The notes under the pieces were generated by a model. The model made no database searches, was not told where the DNA came from, and saw only the letters and a program-made list of their open reading frames with translations. From assembly GCF_014840935.1 (NCBI RefSeq), contig NZ_CP062005.1, positions 682,001 through 746,000 on the forward strand: a stretch of DNA of 64,000 bases, in the 5' to 3' direction. The stretch is from Halomonas sp. YLGW01 (GTDB lineage: Bacteria > Pseudomonadota > Gammaproteobacteria > Pseudomonadales > Halomonadaceae). The first letter of the stretch is position 1. The number at the start of each line of letters is the position of its first letter. Made by a program: the position numbers and the translations under genes. Shown piece after piece: positions 56,322 through 64,000 of the stretch.

Positions 56322-58262
56322 TCAGGCGGCTGGGCGGGCCACCAGCGAGCGAGTCTCCTCGCGAGCCTCGGTGAGGGCCACGCGAGTCATGTCGCCGAGC
56401 TTGAAGCGTTCTTCGCCCTCGATCTGGATGCGGCCTTCCTTGTCGTCGATCACCACCTTGTCACGCTCGCTGTGCATCAGCGGCGCCGGGATGAAGGCGG
56501 TCGCGCCGTTCTCGGTGAGGCGCACCCGCATGCCGCCGCGGTTGACGGCGATGATCTCGGCCTCGAACTCCTGCTGCTCCTTGGCCGCCTCGGTCAGGTA
56601 GCGTACATAGAGCCAGTCCTTGACGTCGCGCTCGGCCATGCGATTGAGGCGGCGACGCTCGGTGAGCTGCTCGGTCAGCGCCTGGCTGGCCTCGGCCGGG
56701 GCGCTCTCGCCCTTCAGCACCCGCTTGATCAGGCGATGGTTGACCATATCGCCGTACTTGCGGATCGGCGAGGTCCAGGTGGCGTAGGCGGCAAGGCCCA
56801 GGCCGAAGTGCGGGCCGGGCAGGGCAGACATGCTGGTGAAGCCCTGGAAGCGGCGCAGGCGCACGTCGAGCCAGGCATCGTCGCGGGCCTCGAGCTCGCG
56901 CTTGAGCTCGCGATAGCGCGGCAGCTCGAGCAGGGCCTCGCGTTCGACCTGGATATCCTGGGCGGCGAGGAACTCGTGGGCCGCATCGGCCTTCTCCGGC
57001 TCGAAGGCACGGTGCACGTTGAAGATGCCGTGACCCACCTTGTCCGCCAGCAGGTCGGCGCAGCAGGCGTTGGCCGCGATCATCGATTCCTCGATCATGC
57101 GGTTGGCGATGCGCCGTTCCTCGGTGCGGATGTTCAGCACGTTGCCGGCATCGTCCAGGTCGAAGACGTAGTCCGGGCGATCCTTGAACACCAGCGCGTT
57201 GGCGGCACGCCAGGCGCTGCGCGCCTCGGTCAGGTCGCGCAGGGCGGTGAGCTGCGGCGCGATGGCCTCATCCGGCGTCCAGTCGCCCTGACCCTCGATC
57301 CAGTCGGAGACCCGATCGTAGACCAGGCGTGACTTCGAGGTCATGGTCGCGGCGAAGAAGCGGTAGTCGCCCAGGTTGCCCTCGGCGTCGATGTCCAGCG
57401 CACAGGCCAGCACCGGGCGCTCCCGGCCTTCCCACAGCGAGCACAGGTCGTCGGCCAGCACTTCCGGCAGCATGGTGACGTTCTGGCCCGGCAGGTAGAC
57501 GGTGAAGGCGCGGGTGCGCGCTTCCTGGTCGGCGGCATGGCGCTCGTCGACGTAGGCGGTGGGATCGGCGATCGCCACCGTCAGGCGCCAGCCGCCGTTG
57601 TCCAGGGTCTCGACGCGCAGGGCGTCGTCCATGTCGCGGGTCTTCTCGCCGTCGATGGTGAAGAAGGGCTCGGCGGTCAGGTCCTCGCGCTCGAGGCCCT
57701 CGTCGGCCATCGGCCAGTCGTCGCCGGCTTCCGGGGAGGCCTGCTCGAGGGCATGGCGGGCGAGCGTCACGCGCCAAGGCACCGCCGGGTTGTCGCTCTT
57801 GGCCACCAGCTCGTCGATCTGGGTGAAGAAGCCGCGGTCGCCCTCCTTCAGGGGGTGGCGCACCAGGCGGGCCACGACCCAGTCGCCATCGGCGATGCTG
57901 TCCTCGTCGAGGCTGCGCTTGATGCGCGCCTTGAGCACGTTCTTGACCGACGGGTGGTCGGGCACTACGGCCAGGCGGCCGTCACGCTTCTGGACCCGCG
58001 CCACGAAACGCTGCAGGCCGATCTCCAGCAGGGTATCCGGCTCGACCGAGGTCTTTTCGCCTTCCTCCTTGAGGACGGCCTGTACGCGGTCGCCGTGCAG
58101 CACCTGCTTCATGGCGGGGGGCGGCACGAAGTAGGAGTCGCCGTCGTCGGTTTCGAGGAAGCCAAAGCCCTTGTCGGTGGCCTTGATCACGCCCTCGACC
58201 CGGGGCGTGGTATCGCGGATCTGCTGCTTGAGCTGGGCAAGCATCGAGTTATTCTGAAGCAT
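56322..58262 (-). CDS. rnb: exoribonuclease II
   Basis: 646 residues from the ATG at 58262, close to the 644 of E. coli RNase II; the start MLQNNSMLAQLKQQIRDTTPRVEGVIKATDKGFGFLE aligns with the E. coli N-terminus, and the upstream frame is rejected. Cold-shock-type RNA-binding domains come first, then the RNB catalytic domain with the Asp cluster FFTIDGEKTRDMDDAL, and a C-terminal S1 domain. It degrades single-stranded RNA 3' to 5'. The RNase R-type basic tail is absent. Confidence 0.95.
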   Translation of the reverse strand: MLQNNSMLAQLKQQIRDTTPRVEGVIKATDKGFGFLETDDGDSYFVPPPAMKQVLHGDRVQAVLKEEGEKTSVEPDTLLEIGLQRFVARVQKRDGRLAVVPDHPSVKNVLKARIKRSLDEDSIADGDWVVARLVRHPLKEGDRGFFTQIDELVAKSDNPAVPWRVTLARHALEQASPEAGDDWPMADEGLEREDLTAEPFFTIDGEKTRDMDDALRVETLDNGGWRLTVAIADPTAYVDERHAADQEARTRAFTVYLPGQNVTMLPEVLADDLCSLWEGRERPVLACALDIDAEGNLGDYRFFAATMTSKSRLVYDRVSDWIEGQGDWTPDEAIAPQLTALRDLTEARSAWRAANALVFKDRPDYVFDLDDAGNVLNIRTEERRIANRMIEESMIAANACCADLLADKVGHGIFNVHRAFEPEKADAAHEFLAAQDIQVEREALLELPRYRELKRELEARDDAWLDVRLRRFQGFTSMSALPGPHFGLGLAAYATWTSPIRKYGDMVNHRLIKRVLKGESAPAEASQALTEQLTERRRLNRMAERDVKDWLYVRYLTEAAKEQQEFEAEIIAVNRGGMRVRLTENGATAFIPAPLMHSERDKVVIDDKEGRIQIEGEERFKLGDMTRVALTEAREETRSLVARPAA

Positions 58263-58455
58263 CGGACACTTTTGCATGGCGGGAAGAGTGGGGGCCACTA
58301 TACGGATTTGGCCGCGCGGCGCCAATCGTGGCGCGGGGTTGTGGCGCGCTGTTCACGGCCAATCAAGGCCTTAGGCGCGACCTTGCGCCACGCTGGGCGC
58401 AGACAGCCATCGACTCCCTTGGGTATGCTGTCGACAGAGCCGCCAAGGAGTCCCC

Positions 58456-59253
58456 ATGTCGCCACAGCTGATCGTCACCGACCTCGACCGTACCCTGCTC
58501 AACGCCAAGCATGATCTGGACGCGCACACCGTCGACACCTTCCAGGCCCTGGCCGAGCAGGGCCATCATCTGGCCATCGCCTCCGGACGCCACTACCGGG
58601 ACATCCTGCCCCTGCGCGAGCGGCTCGGCGTGCAGGCACATATCATCAGCACCAACGGCGCCTACCTGCATGGCCCGGACGATGCCGTGCTGGCGACCCA
58701 GCATGTGCCACAGGCCCTGGCCCGGGAGCTGATCGCGCTCGAGCGCCCGGAGGGCATGCGCCTGAATCTCTATCGCGACGACGATTGGCTGATCGACGCC
58801 CCGGCGCCGGAGCTGCTCGCGCTGCATGCCCATACCGGCTTTGGCTACCGCGTGGCCGAGCCCGACGAGCTCGATGGCCTAGGCGTCGGCAAGGTGCTCT
58901 ATATCGGCGAGCCCGCCGAGCTGGCCACCATCGAGGCGCAGGTGCGCGAGCGCCATGGCACGGCGCTGCACCTGACGTACTCCTTGCCCGGTTCGCTTGA
59001 GATCATGGCCGGTGGGGTCAACAAGGGCACCGCCCTGGCGCGACTGCTCGAGCGGCTGGGGCTGCCCGCCGAGGCCTGCCTGGCCTTCGGTGACAACCTC
59101 AATGACACCGAGATGCTGGACCTGGCCGGCCAGGCCTTCGTGATGGCCAACGCCCATCCCGAGCTGCCCGGGCGGGTGCCGCGAGCCACTCGCATCGGTC
59201 ATCACGATGACGCCGCCGTCGCCAGGACGCTTCGCGAACGCCTGCTCGACTAG
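58456..59253 (+). CDS. Cof-type HAD family phosphatase
   Basis: 265 residues; AAGGAG precedes the ATG. Motif I LIVTDLDRTLL has the nucleophile Asp and the second Asp; motif II is AIASGRHY; motif III the Lys of GGVNKGTAL; motif IV GDNLNDTEML. The C2 cap lies between residues about 85 and 190, as in YidA/YbhA. These enzymes dephosphorylate small sugar phosphates or cofactors. It is upstream of the glucose-linked regulators, but a role there is inference. It is divergent from rnb. Confidence 0.9.
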   Translation: MSPQLIVTDLDRTLLNAKHDLDAHTVDTFQALAEQGHHLAIASGRHYRDILPLRERLGVQAHIISTNGAYLHGPDDAVLATQHVPQALARELIALERPEGMRLNLYRDDDWLIDAPAPELLALHAHTGFGYRVAEPDELDGLGVGKVLYIGEPAELATIEAQVRERHGTALHLTYSLPGSLEIMAGGVNKGTALARLLERLGLPAEACLAFGDNLNDTEMLDLAGQAFVMANAHPELPGRVPRATRIGHHDDAAVARTLRERLLD

Positions 59254-59271
59254 CAGCCCGGCGCGTCGGTC

Positions 59272-59303
59272 GCTCTGATGAACGATGGCTCTGATGATCG
59301 ATG
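59272..59303. repeat. 16-bp tandem duplication
   Basis: GCTCTGATGAACGATG (59272-59287) is followed at once by GCTCTGATGATCGATG (59288-59303), one mismatch. It lies between the phosphatase and the response regulator. Confidence 0.8.
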
Positions 59304-59515
59304 TCCCTGGCGATAGATGATCCCGATGATCGACCGGCTTGGGGGACGCGCTGGCCCTACCACCTTGGTCGCAATCATCTTGCCGGGCCATCATGGCATC
59401 CACCATGATCGCAGCAGACTGCCTTGAACTTCATCACGACCGGTCCGGGGGCGATACGCCCCCAGTCGGCGCCATGGATTCGGACTGCCATGCCTCTGCT
59501 GCGATACCTGCCGCA

Positions 59516-60250
59516 ATGACCCATCCTCCCGCCACCCTGATCGTGGTCGACGACGACCCGGAAATCCGCGAGCTCTTGGCCGACTATCTCGGCCGCCACG
59601 GCTATCGCACCCTGGTGGCCGAAGATGCCGAGGCGCTGGAGGCACTGCTGGCCGGCGAGAGACCGGATCTGTTGATCGTCGATCTCATGCTGCCGGGCGA
59701 CGATGGTTTTACGATCTGTCGCCGGGTGCGCCGCGACAGTGAGGTGCCGATCATCATGCTCACGGCAAGCGCCGACGAGACCGATCGCATCCTGGGTCTC
59801 GAGCTCGGCGCCGACGACTACATTGGCAAGCCCTTCAACCCCCGCGAGCTGCTGGCACGTATCAAGGCGGTGCTGCGCCGCACCCGCCGCCTGTCCGAGC
59901 AGGGCCCCGAATCGCACCCCGATCAGGCGCGGCTGGTGGCCTTCGGCGACTGGCGGCTCGATCGGGTGACCCGCGAGCTGATCGATGGCGACGGCGAGCG
60001 CAGCGCCCTGTCCGGCGCCGACTTCCAGCTGCTGCAGGTGTTCCTCGAACACCCCGAGCAGGTGCTGTCCCGGGAGGCGCTCTATGATCTGAGCCGCGGG
60101 CGGCCGGCACCGCCGCTGGACCGCTCCATCGACGTGCACGTCTGCCGGCTGCGCCAGCGGCTGGGCGAGGATGCCCAGCACTCCCAGCTGATCCGCACCG
60201 TGCGCGGCGCCGGCTATGTGCTGGCGACCCGGGTGGACGCGCTGACGTGA
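59516..60250 (+). CDS. gltR: OmpR-family response regulator, GltR-like
   Basis: 244 residues from the ATG at 59516, chosen because the receiver domain begins at once (LIVVDDDPEIRELLADYLGRHGY); no clear ribosome binding site is seen, and ATGs further upstream are possible. The phospho-acceptor is Asp56 in LIVDLMLPGDDG, with Thr83 and Lys105 (GKPF). The C-terminal winged helix has VLSREALYDLSRG and DVHVCRLRQRLGED. Placement before a kinase gene and gtsAB matches GltR of Pseudomonas, which controls glucose transport. Its stop overlaps the kinase start. Confidence 0.88.
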   Translation: MTHPPATLIVVDDDPEIRELLADYLGRHGYRTLVAEDAEALEALLAGERPDLLIVDLMLPGDDGFTICRRVRRDSEVPIIMLTASADETDRILGLELGADDYIGKPFNPRELLARIKAVLRRTRRLSEQGPESHPDQARLVAFGDWRLDRVTRELIDGDGERSALSGADFQLLQVFLEHPEQVLSREALYDLSRGRPAPPLDRSIDVHVCRLRQRLGEDAQHSQLIRTVRGAGYVLATRVDALT

Positions 60251-61896
60251 GCGAGGGGGCGGGCGCTAATCACGGCGAGGACTCGGGCGCTGACAGGAGC
60301 GCTTCATCTGGTGCTGATACCAGCGCGGCACCGGGCGCTGATAGGAGAAGCGAGGCATCGGGCGCTAACAAGAGCGCGGCACCGGGCGCTGATAAAAACC
60401 TCGACACGAACCCAGACACGCCCTGGCGGCGCCTGAGGCAGACCCTGGCCCGGGGGCTGCCGGGCAGCCTGCGCGGGCGCTTCGTGCTGATCATGCTGGT
60501 CGGGGTGCTCGGCGCGCAGCTTTCAAGCTACGCGCTCTGGACCCATCAGGCCCGGGACAGCCGCCTCGAACAGGTCGACGAGCTTTCCCGCAACGTCGCC
60601 TACAGTGTTGCCTCCACGGTGCGCTTCTTCCGTTCCTTGCCGGTCGATTATCGTCATATCGTGCTCGATCAGCTGCGCGACATGGGCGGCACACGCTTCT
60701 TCGTCAGCATCAACGACCACCGTATTCCCGTAAAGGACATCGGCCAGGGGCCCGCCCAGGCGGTGGTGATCGACAACTTCCACGAGATCCTCGCCTCCGA
60801 GCTCGGCGTCGACGACGCCCGGGTGGAATTCTCCTCGCCGGACACCCTGCGCCTGCTCAACAACGAGGTGCTGCTGCACGATCTGCCGCCCCGCTGGGGC
60901 GGGCATAGCCTGCTGCTCGATCCCATCGATCCGCCGATCCTCGTCGTGCAGCTACCGCTGGGGGCCCAGGGCTGGCTGTACGTGGCGACCCTGCTGCCGG
61001 TGCCGGAGCTGTTCGAGGAGGGCTGGCTGTCCGGCGAGCGGCTTTTCGCGGCGCTGATCGTGCTGCTGACGGTGATCGGGCTTTCGCTGCTCGGCATTCG
61101 TAGCGCCACCCGGCCGCTGGCTCGGCTGGCGAGGGCCGCTCGCCAGCTCGGCGATGACCTGGATAGCCCACCGCTTCGCGAGACGGGTCCCCGCGAGGTG
61201 GCGGGTACGGCGGTGGCCTTCAACCGCATGCAGCAGCGCATCCAGCACCAGGTCGAGGAGCGCGAGCGGCTCTTCACGGCGATTTCCCACGATTTAAAGA
61301 CCCCCCTGACGCGCATGCGACTGCGCGCCGAGATGCTCGAGGACGAGCATCAGCGCGAGCGCTTCTGTGCCGCCCTCGACGAGCTGGATCTGCTGGTCAA
61401 GGGAGCCCTGGCGTCGGTCAGGGGGCTCGACCTGCACGAGGCCATCGAGCCGGTCGATGTCCGTGCGCTGCTCGATGGCCTCGCCGAGGAGATGGCCCTG
61501 CAGGGCGGCGAGGTGACGGTCAGCGGACGGGCCAGGCCGCTTGCCGCCAAGCCCCTGGCGTTCAAGCGCTGCCTGGCCAACCTCTTGGAGAATGCCGTCT
61601 TCTATGGAAAGCGCGCCGAGGTGCATCTCGAGGACAGTGCAGCGAGGCTCAGGATCACCCTGCGTGATCATGGCCCCGGCATTCCCGAGGGACAGCGCGA
61701 GCGCGTCTTCGCACCCTTCGTGCGCCTCGAGCCTTCGCGGAGCCGACACACCGGAGGTAGTGGCCTGGGGCTCGGCATCGCCCGGCACATCCTGCGTGCC
61801 CATGGCGGGGAGATGAGGCTTGCCAATCATCCCGGCGGTGGCCTGGTGGTGACGCTTGAAGTGTCACGCCACCCTGATCATGACGAATTGGCATGA
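60247..61896 (+). CDS. gtrS: sensor histidine kinase, GtrS-like, with repetitive N-terminus
   Basis: 549 residues; GTG start overlapping the regulator's stop (GTGA). Residues 1-51 are a low-complexity repeat of GAD-S-A-type octads, absent from usual members. TM1 is about 78-98, a periplasmic sensor about 99-260, TM2 about 262-285, then HAMP. The kinase core has His348 in AISHDLKTPLTRMRLR, the N-box CLANLLENAVFYG, DHGPGIPEGQRERVF and GGSGLGLGIARH. In Pseudomonas GtrS senses 2-ketogluconate/6-phosphogluconate-type ligands and signals to GltR. The N-terminal repeat is cytoplasmic. Confidence 0.88.
   Translation: MSEGAGANHGEDSGADRSASSGADTSAAPGADRRSEASGANKSAAPGADKNLDTNPDTPWRRLRQTLARGLPGSLRGRFVLIMLVGVLGAQLSSYALWTHQARDSRLEQVDELSRNVAYSVASTVRFFRSLPVDYRHIVLDQLRDMGGTRFFVSINDHRIPVKDIGQGPAQAVVIDNFHEILASELGVDDARVEFSSPDTLRLLNNEVLLHDLPPRWGGHSLLLDPIDPPILVVQLPLGAQGWLYVATLLPVPELFEEGWLSGERLFAALIVLLTVIGLSLLGIRSATRPLARLARAARQLGDDLDSPPLRETGPREVAGTAVAFNRMQQRIQHQVEERERLFTAISHDLKTPLTRMRLRAEMLEDEHQRERFCAALDELDLLVKGALASVRGLDLHEAIEPVDVRALLDGLAEEMALQGGEVTVSGRARPLAAKPLAFKRCLANLLENAVFYGKRAEVHLEDSAARLRITLRDHGPGIPEGQRERVFAPFVRLEPSRSRHTGGSGLGLGIARHILRAHGGEMRLANHPGGGLVVTLEVSRHPDHDELA
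60286..60408. repeat. imperfect 24-bp coding repeat in gtrS
   Basis: Blocks opening GGCGCT or GGTGCT recur every 24 bases (one is 27) and encode GADRSASS, GADTSAAP, GADRRSEAS, GANKSAAP and GADKN. The array is in frame with the kinase. Confidence 0.85.
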
Positions 61897-61964
61897 CGCC
61901 GAATAGGGCTGATGTGACGTCAAGCTGGGGGCAAGGAGGCGATCTTGGTGGTATATACCTTGGT

Positions 61965-61979
61965 ACTATAAACAATAGT
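61965..61979. promoter_or_regulatory. palindrome upstream of gtsA
   Basis: ACTAT-AAACA-ATAGT has perfect 5-bp arms in an AT-rich stretch 156 bases before gtsA. It is a candidate regulator site for the glucose transporter promoter. Confidence 0.45.
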
Positions 61980-62134
61980 TTAATCAATGGTTTATATATT
62001 TCAGCCGTGTAAGAAACCCGCAACACTATCCAGCACTAGGTAACCCCCGGGCGGGTCGTAGATGGGGTAGCGTGTCATCAGCCGCGAGTGAATCGGCTCA
62101 CGACAATCAATAACAATGGATGGAGACACGCCCC

Positions 62135-63406
62135 ATGCGCTCACTGCTGCGTTTCCCGCTCAGAAAGTCCCTGCTCGGCCTCGCCGTTGGCGGCGCCCTG
62201 GCCTCGGCCCCGGTGCAGGCTGGTGAAGTCGAGGTGCTGCACTGGTGGACCTCCGGCGGCGAGGCCCGCGCCGCCAATGTATTGAAGGACCTGATGGAGG
62301 CCGAAGGCCACGCCTGGAAGGACTTCGCCGTGGCCGGTGGGGGCGGCGAGACCGCCATGACGGTGCTCAAGTCCCGCGCCATGTCCGGCAATCCGCCCTC
62401 GGCAGCCCAGATCAAGGGCCCGGAGATCCAGGAGTGGGGCGAACTTGGCCTGCTCGGCAACCTCGACGACGTGGCCAAGGCCGAGGACTGGGAGGGCCTG
62501 CTGCCCGAGGTGGTCGCCGACATCATGCGTCACGATGGTCAATACGTGGCGGTGCCGGTCAACGTGCACCGGGTCAACTGGCTGTGGGCCAATCCCGAGG
62601 TGCTCAGTGAGGCCGGTGTCGAGGTGCCGACCAGCCTCGATGAGATGTTTGCGATCGCCGACGAGCTGCGCGCCGCGGGCGTCATTCCGCTGGCGCACGG
62701 CGGTCAGCCCTGGCAGGACGCCACGGTGTTCGAGACCGTGGTGCTGGCCGAGGCCGGTACCGACTTCTATCGCCGCGCGCTGGTCGAGCTCGATCCCGAG
62801 GCGCTCAACAGCGAGACCATGGTCGATGCCCTGACCACCTTCAAGCGCATGCGCACGCTGATGGACGACGGCATGTCGGGGCGCGACTGGAACATCGCCA
62901 CCTCGATGGTGATCGGCGGCCAGGCCGCCATGCAGCTGATGGGCGACTGGGCCAAGGGCGAGTTCACCGCCGCCGGCCTGACGCCGGGCGAGGACTACGT
63001 CTGTGTGCCGGCCCCGGGCACCGAATCGGCCTTCACCTTCAACATCGACAGCCTGGCGATGTTCAAGGCAAGCGACGACGAGGCGCAGGTGGCGCAGGAT
63101 GACCTGGCCAGGCTGGTGTTGGAGCCGACCTTCCAGGAGGCCTTCAATCTGGCCAAGGGCTCGATTCCGGCGCGCGCCGATCTCGACATGAGCGACTTCG
63201 ACAGCTGCGCCCAGCGCTCCATGGCCGACTTCCAGGCGACCTCGGAGAGCGGTGGCCTGGTACCCAGCATGGCGCACGGCATGGCGGTGCGCGCCTCGGT
63301 GCAGGGCGCCATCTTCGATGTGGTCACCAACTTCTTCAACGACCCGAACATGAGTCCCGAGGCGGCCGCCGAGCGGCTGGCGAACGCCGGCAGCTCGCTG
63401 CTCTAG
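62135..63406 (+). CDS. gtsA: sugar ABC transporter substrate-binding protein (glucose/mannose type)
   Basis: 423 residues from the ATG at 62135; GGAGA lies upstream, and an ATG 5 codons earlier is possible. The signal peptide is [29 protein letters not shown]. The mature protein starts [28 protein letters not shown], a hallmark of GtsA-like glucose-binding proteins, with [18 protein letters not shown] and GDWAKGEF further on. It delivers glucose or related sugars to GtsBC. It follows the gltR-gtrS pair, as in Pseudomonas. Confidence 0.93.
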   Translation: MRSLLRFPLRKSLLGLAVGGALASAPVQAGEVEVLHWWTSGGEARAANVLKDLMEAEGHAWKDFAVAGGGGETAMTVLKSRAMSGNPPSAAQIKGPEIQEWGELGLLGNLDDVAKAEDWEGLLPEVVADIMRHDGQYVAVPVNVHRVNWLWANPEVLSEAGVEVPTSLDEMFAIADELRAAGVIPLAHGGQPWQDATVFETVVLAEAGTDFYRRALVELDPEALNSETMVDALTTFKRMRTLMDDGMSGRDWNIATSMVIGGQAAMQLMGDWAKGEFTAAGLTPGEDYVCVPAPGTESAFTFNIDSLAMFKASDDEAQVAQDDLARLVLEPTFQEAFNLAKGSIPARADLDMSDFDSCAQRSMADFQATSESGGLVPSMAHGMAVRASVQGAIFDVVTNFFNDPNMSPEAAAERLANAGSSLL

Positions 63407-63494
63407 GCCTGTCGCCGCACGTCCCGGGCCAGGCGCCCGGGGCGTGCTCCTCCCGTCTTTCGGTTGACGAGGCCATCGCCTCGAGGACGTACTC

Positions 63495-64000
63495 ATGTCG
63501 ACTTCTCTTTCCCCGGAGCGCGCCGCGCGCGTGCCCGTAAAGCGCTCTGCGCTGGCCTTCCTGACCGACTGGATTCCGCGCCTGGTGCTGGCGCCCTCGG
63601 TCGCCGTGTCGCTGTTCTTCGTCTACGGCTTCATGATCTGGACCTTCGTGCTGTCGCTGACCAACTCGCGCATGCTGCCAAGCTATGACTTCGTCGGCTT
63701 CGCGCAGTACGCGCAATTGATGGCCAACGATCGCTGGTGGGTCGCCGCCACCAACCTGGTGGTGTTCGGCGGCCTCTTCGTCGGTATCTGCCTGGTGTTG
63801 GGCGCACTGCTGGCGATCCTGCTCGACCAGCGCATTCGTCAGGAAGGCAGCCTGCGCACGGTCTACCTCTACCCCATGGCGCTATCATTCATCGTCACCG
63901 GCGTGGTCTGGAAGTGGCTGCTCAACCCGAGCCTCGGCCTGCAGGCCATGGTGCGTGGCTGGGGCTTCGAGGACTTCACCTTCGACTGGCTGGTGGACCC
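63495..64000 (+). CDS. gtsB: sugar ABC transporter permease (GtsB-like), 5' part
   Basis: About 168 residues are seen before the window edge, and the frame is still open. It starts MSTSLSPERAARVPVKRSALAFLTDWIPRLVLAPSVAVSLFFVYGFMIWTFVLSLTNSRMLPSYDFVGFAQYAQLM, with TM segments at about 28-52 and 84-106 and the MalF-type region YPMALSFIVTGVVWKWLLNPSLGLQ. It begins 88 bases after gtsA on the same strand and should form the inner-membrane channel with GtsC, outside the window. Confidence 0.92.
   Translation, partial: MSTSLSPERAARVPVKRSALAFLTDWIPRLVLAPSVAVSLFFVYGFMIWTFVLSLTNSRMLPSYDFVGFAQYAQLMANDRWWVAATNLVVFGGLFVGICLVLGALLAILLDQRIRQEGSLRTVYLYPMALSFIVTGVVWKWLLNPSLGLQAMVRGWGFEDFTFDWLVD

Overview
The window reads as a stretch of a high-GC gammaproteobacterial chromosome, most likely from a Halomonas-like marine or halophilic member of the Halomonadaceae. 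This is inferred from gene content: a TAXI-type TRAP transporter, a siaABCD signalling operon, gltX followed by tRNA-Ala and tRNA-Glu, a complete gltA/sdhCDAB/sucAB-lpd-sucCD cluster, and a Pseudomonas-like gltR-gtrS-gtsAB glucose locus at the right edge. Almost all of it is compact chromosomal housekeeping sequence; I see no intact prophage, insertion sequence or CRISPR array.

Layout. 0-1.9 kb: 3' part of an ilvD-type dehydratase and an exported protein of unknown function. 2.0-7.5 kb (minus strand): a PhnCDE-type ABC importer downstream of selenide, water dikinase (SelD) fused to an NADH-dehydrogenase-like flavoprotein; the pairing suggests uptake and activation of a selenium oxyanion. 7.7-12.6 kb: an orphan XRE regulator, YaeQ, and a TAXI TRAP module (binding protein, DUF1850 protein, fused permease). 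12.7-20.6 kb: YbaY-like lipoprotein, purEK, yeiH with a divergent LysR regulator, a NIF3-like protein, a fasciclin protein, fructosamine kinase and an alpha/beta hydrolase. 21-28 kb: a tripartite RND efflux system (outer membrane factor, adaptor, pump) and a TetR repressor gene, with related palindromes in front of three of the units. 28.3-35.2 kb: an AstE/AspA-family deacylase, dusA, a gene-poor patch with small unknown genes, a DksA-like protein, a LysR regulator and an SDR. 35.3-37.1 kb: gltX, tRNA-Ala(GGC), tRNA-Glu(TTC). 37.1-37.8 kb: a non-coding AT-rich patch with DnaA-box matches. 37.8-52.1 kb: a beta-hydroxyacid dehydrogenase and the TCA-cycle cluster. 52.1-55.9 kb: siaABCD for c-di-GMP and biofilm control. 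56.3-59.3 kb: RNase II and a Cof-type HAD phosphatase. 59.5-64 kb: the GltR/GtrS-like two-component system and the start of the glucose ABC transporter.

The points most worth a second look are the SelD-fusion/ABC-importer operon, the AT-rich DnaA-box cluster next to tRNA-Glu, the shared operator-like palindromes of the efflux system, the 8-bp and 14-bp tandem repeats in several intergenic regions, the repetitive N-terminus of the GtrS-like kinase, and the two lipoyl domains of SucB. Where I recognise families, this is from motifs read directly in the translations; no database search was possible.
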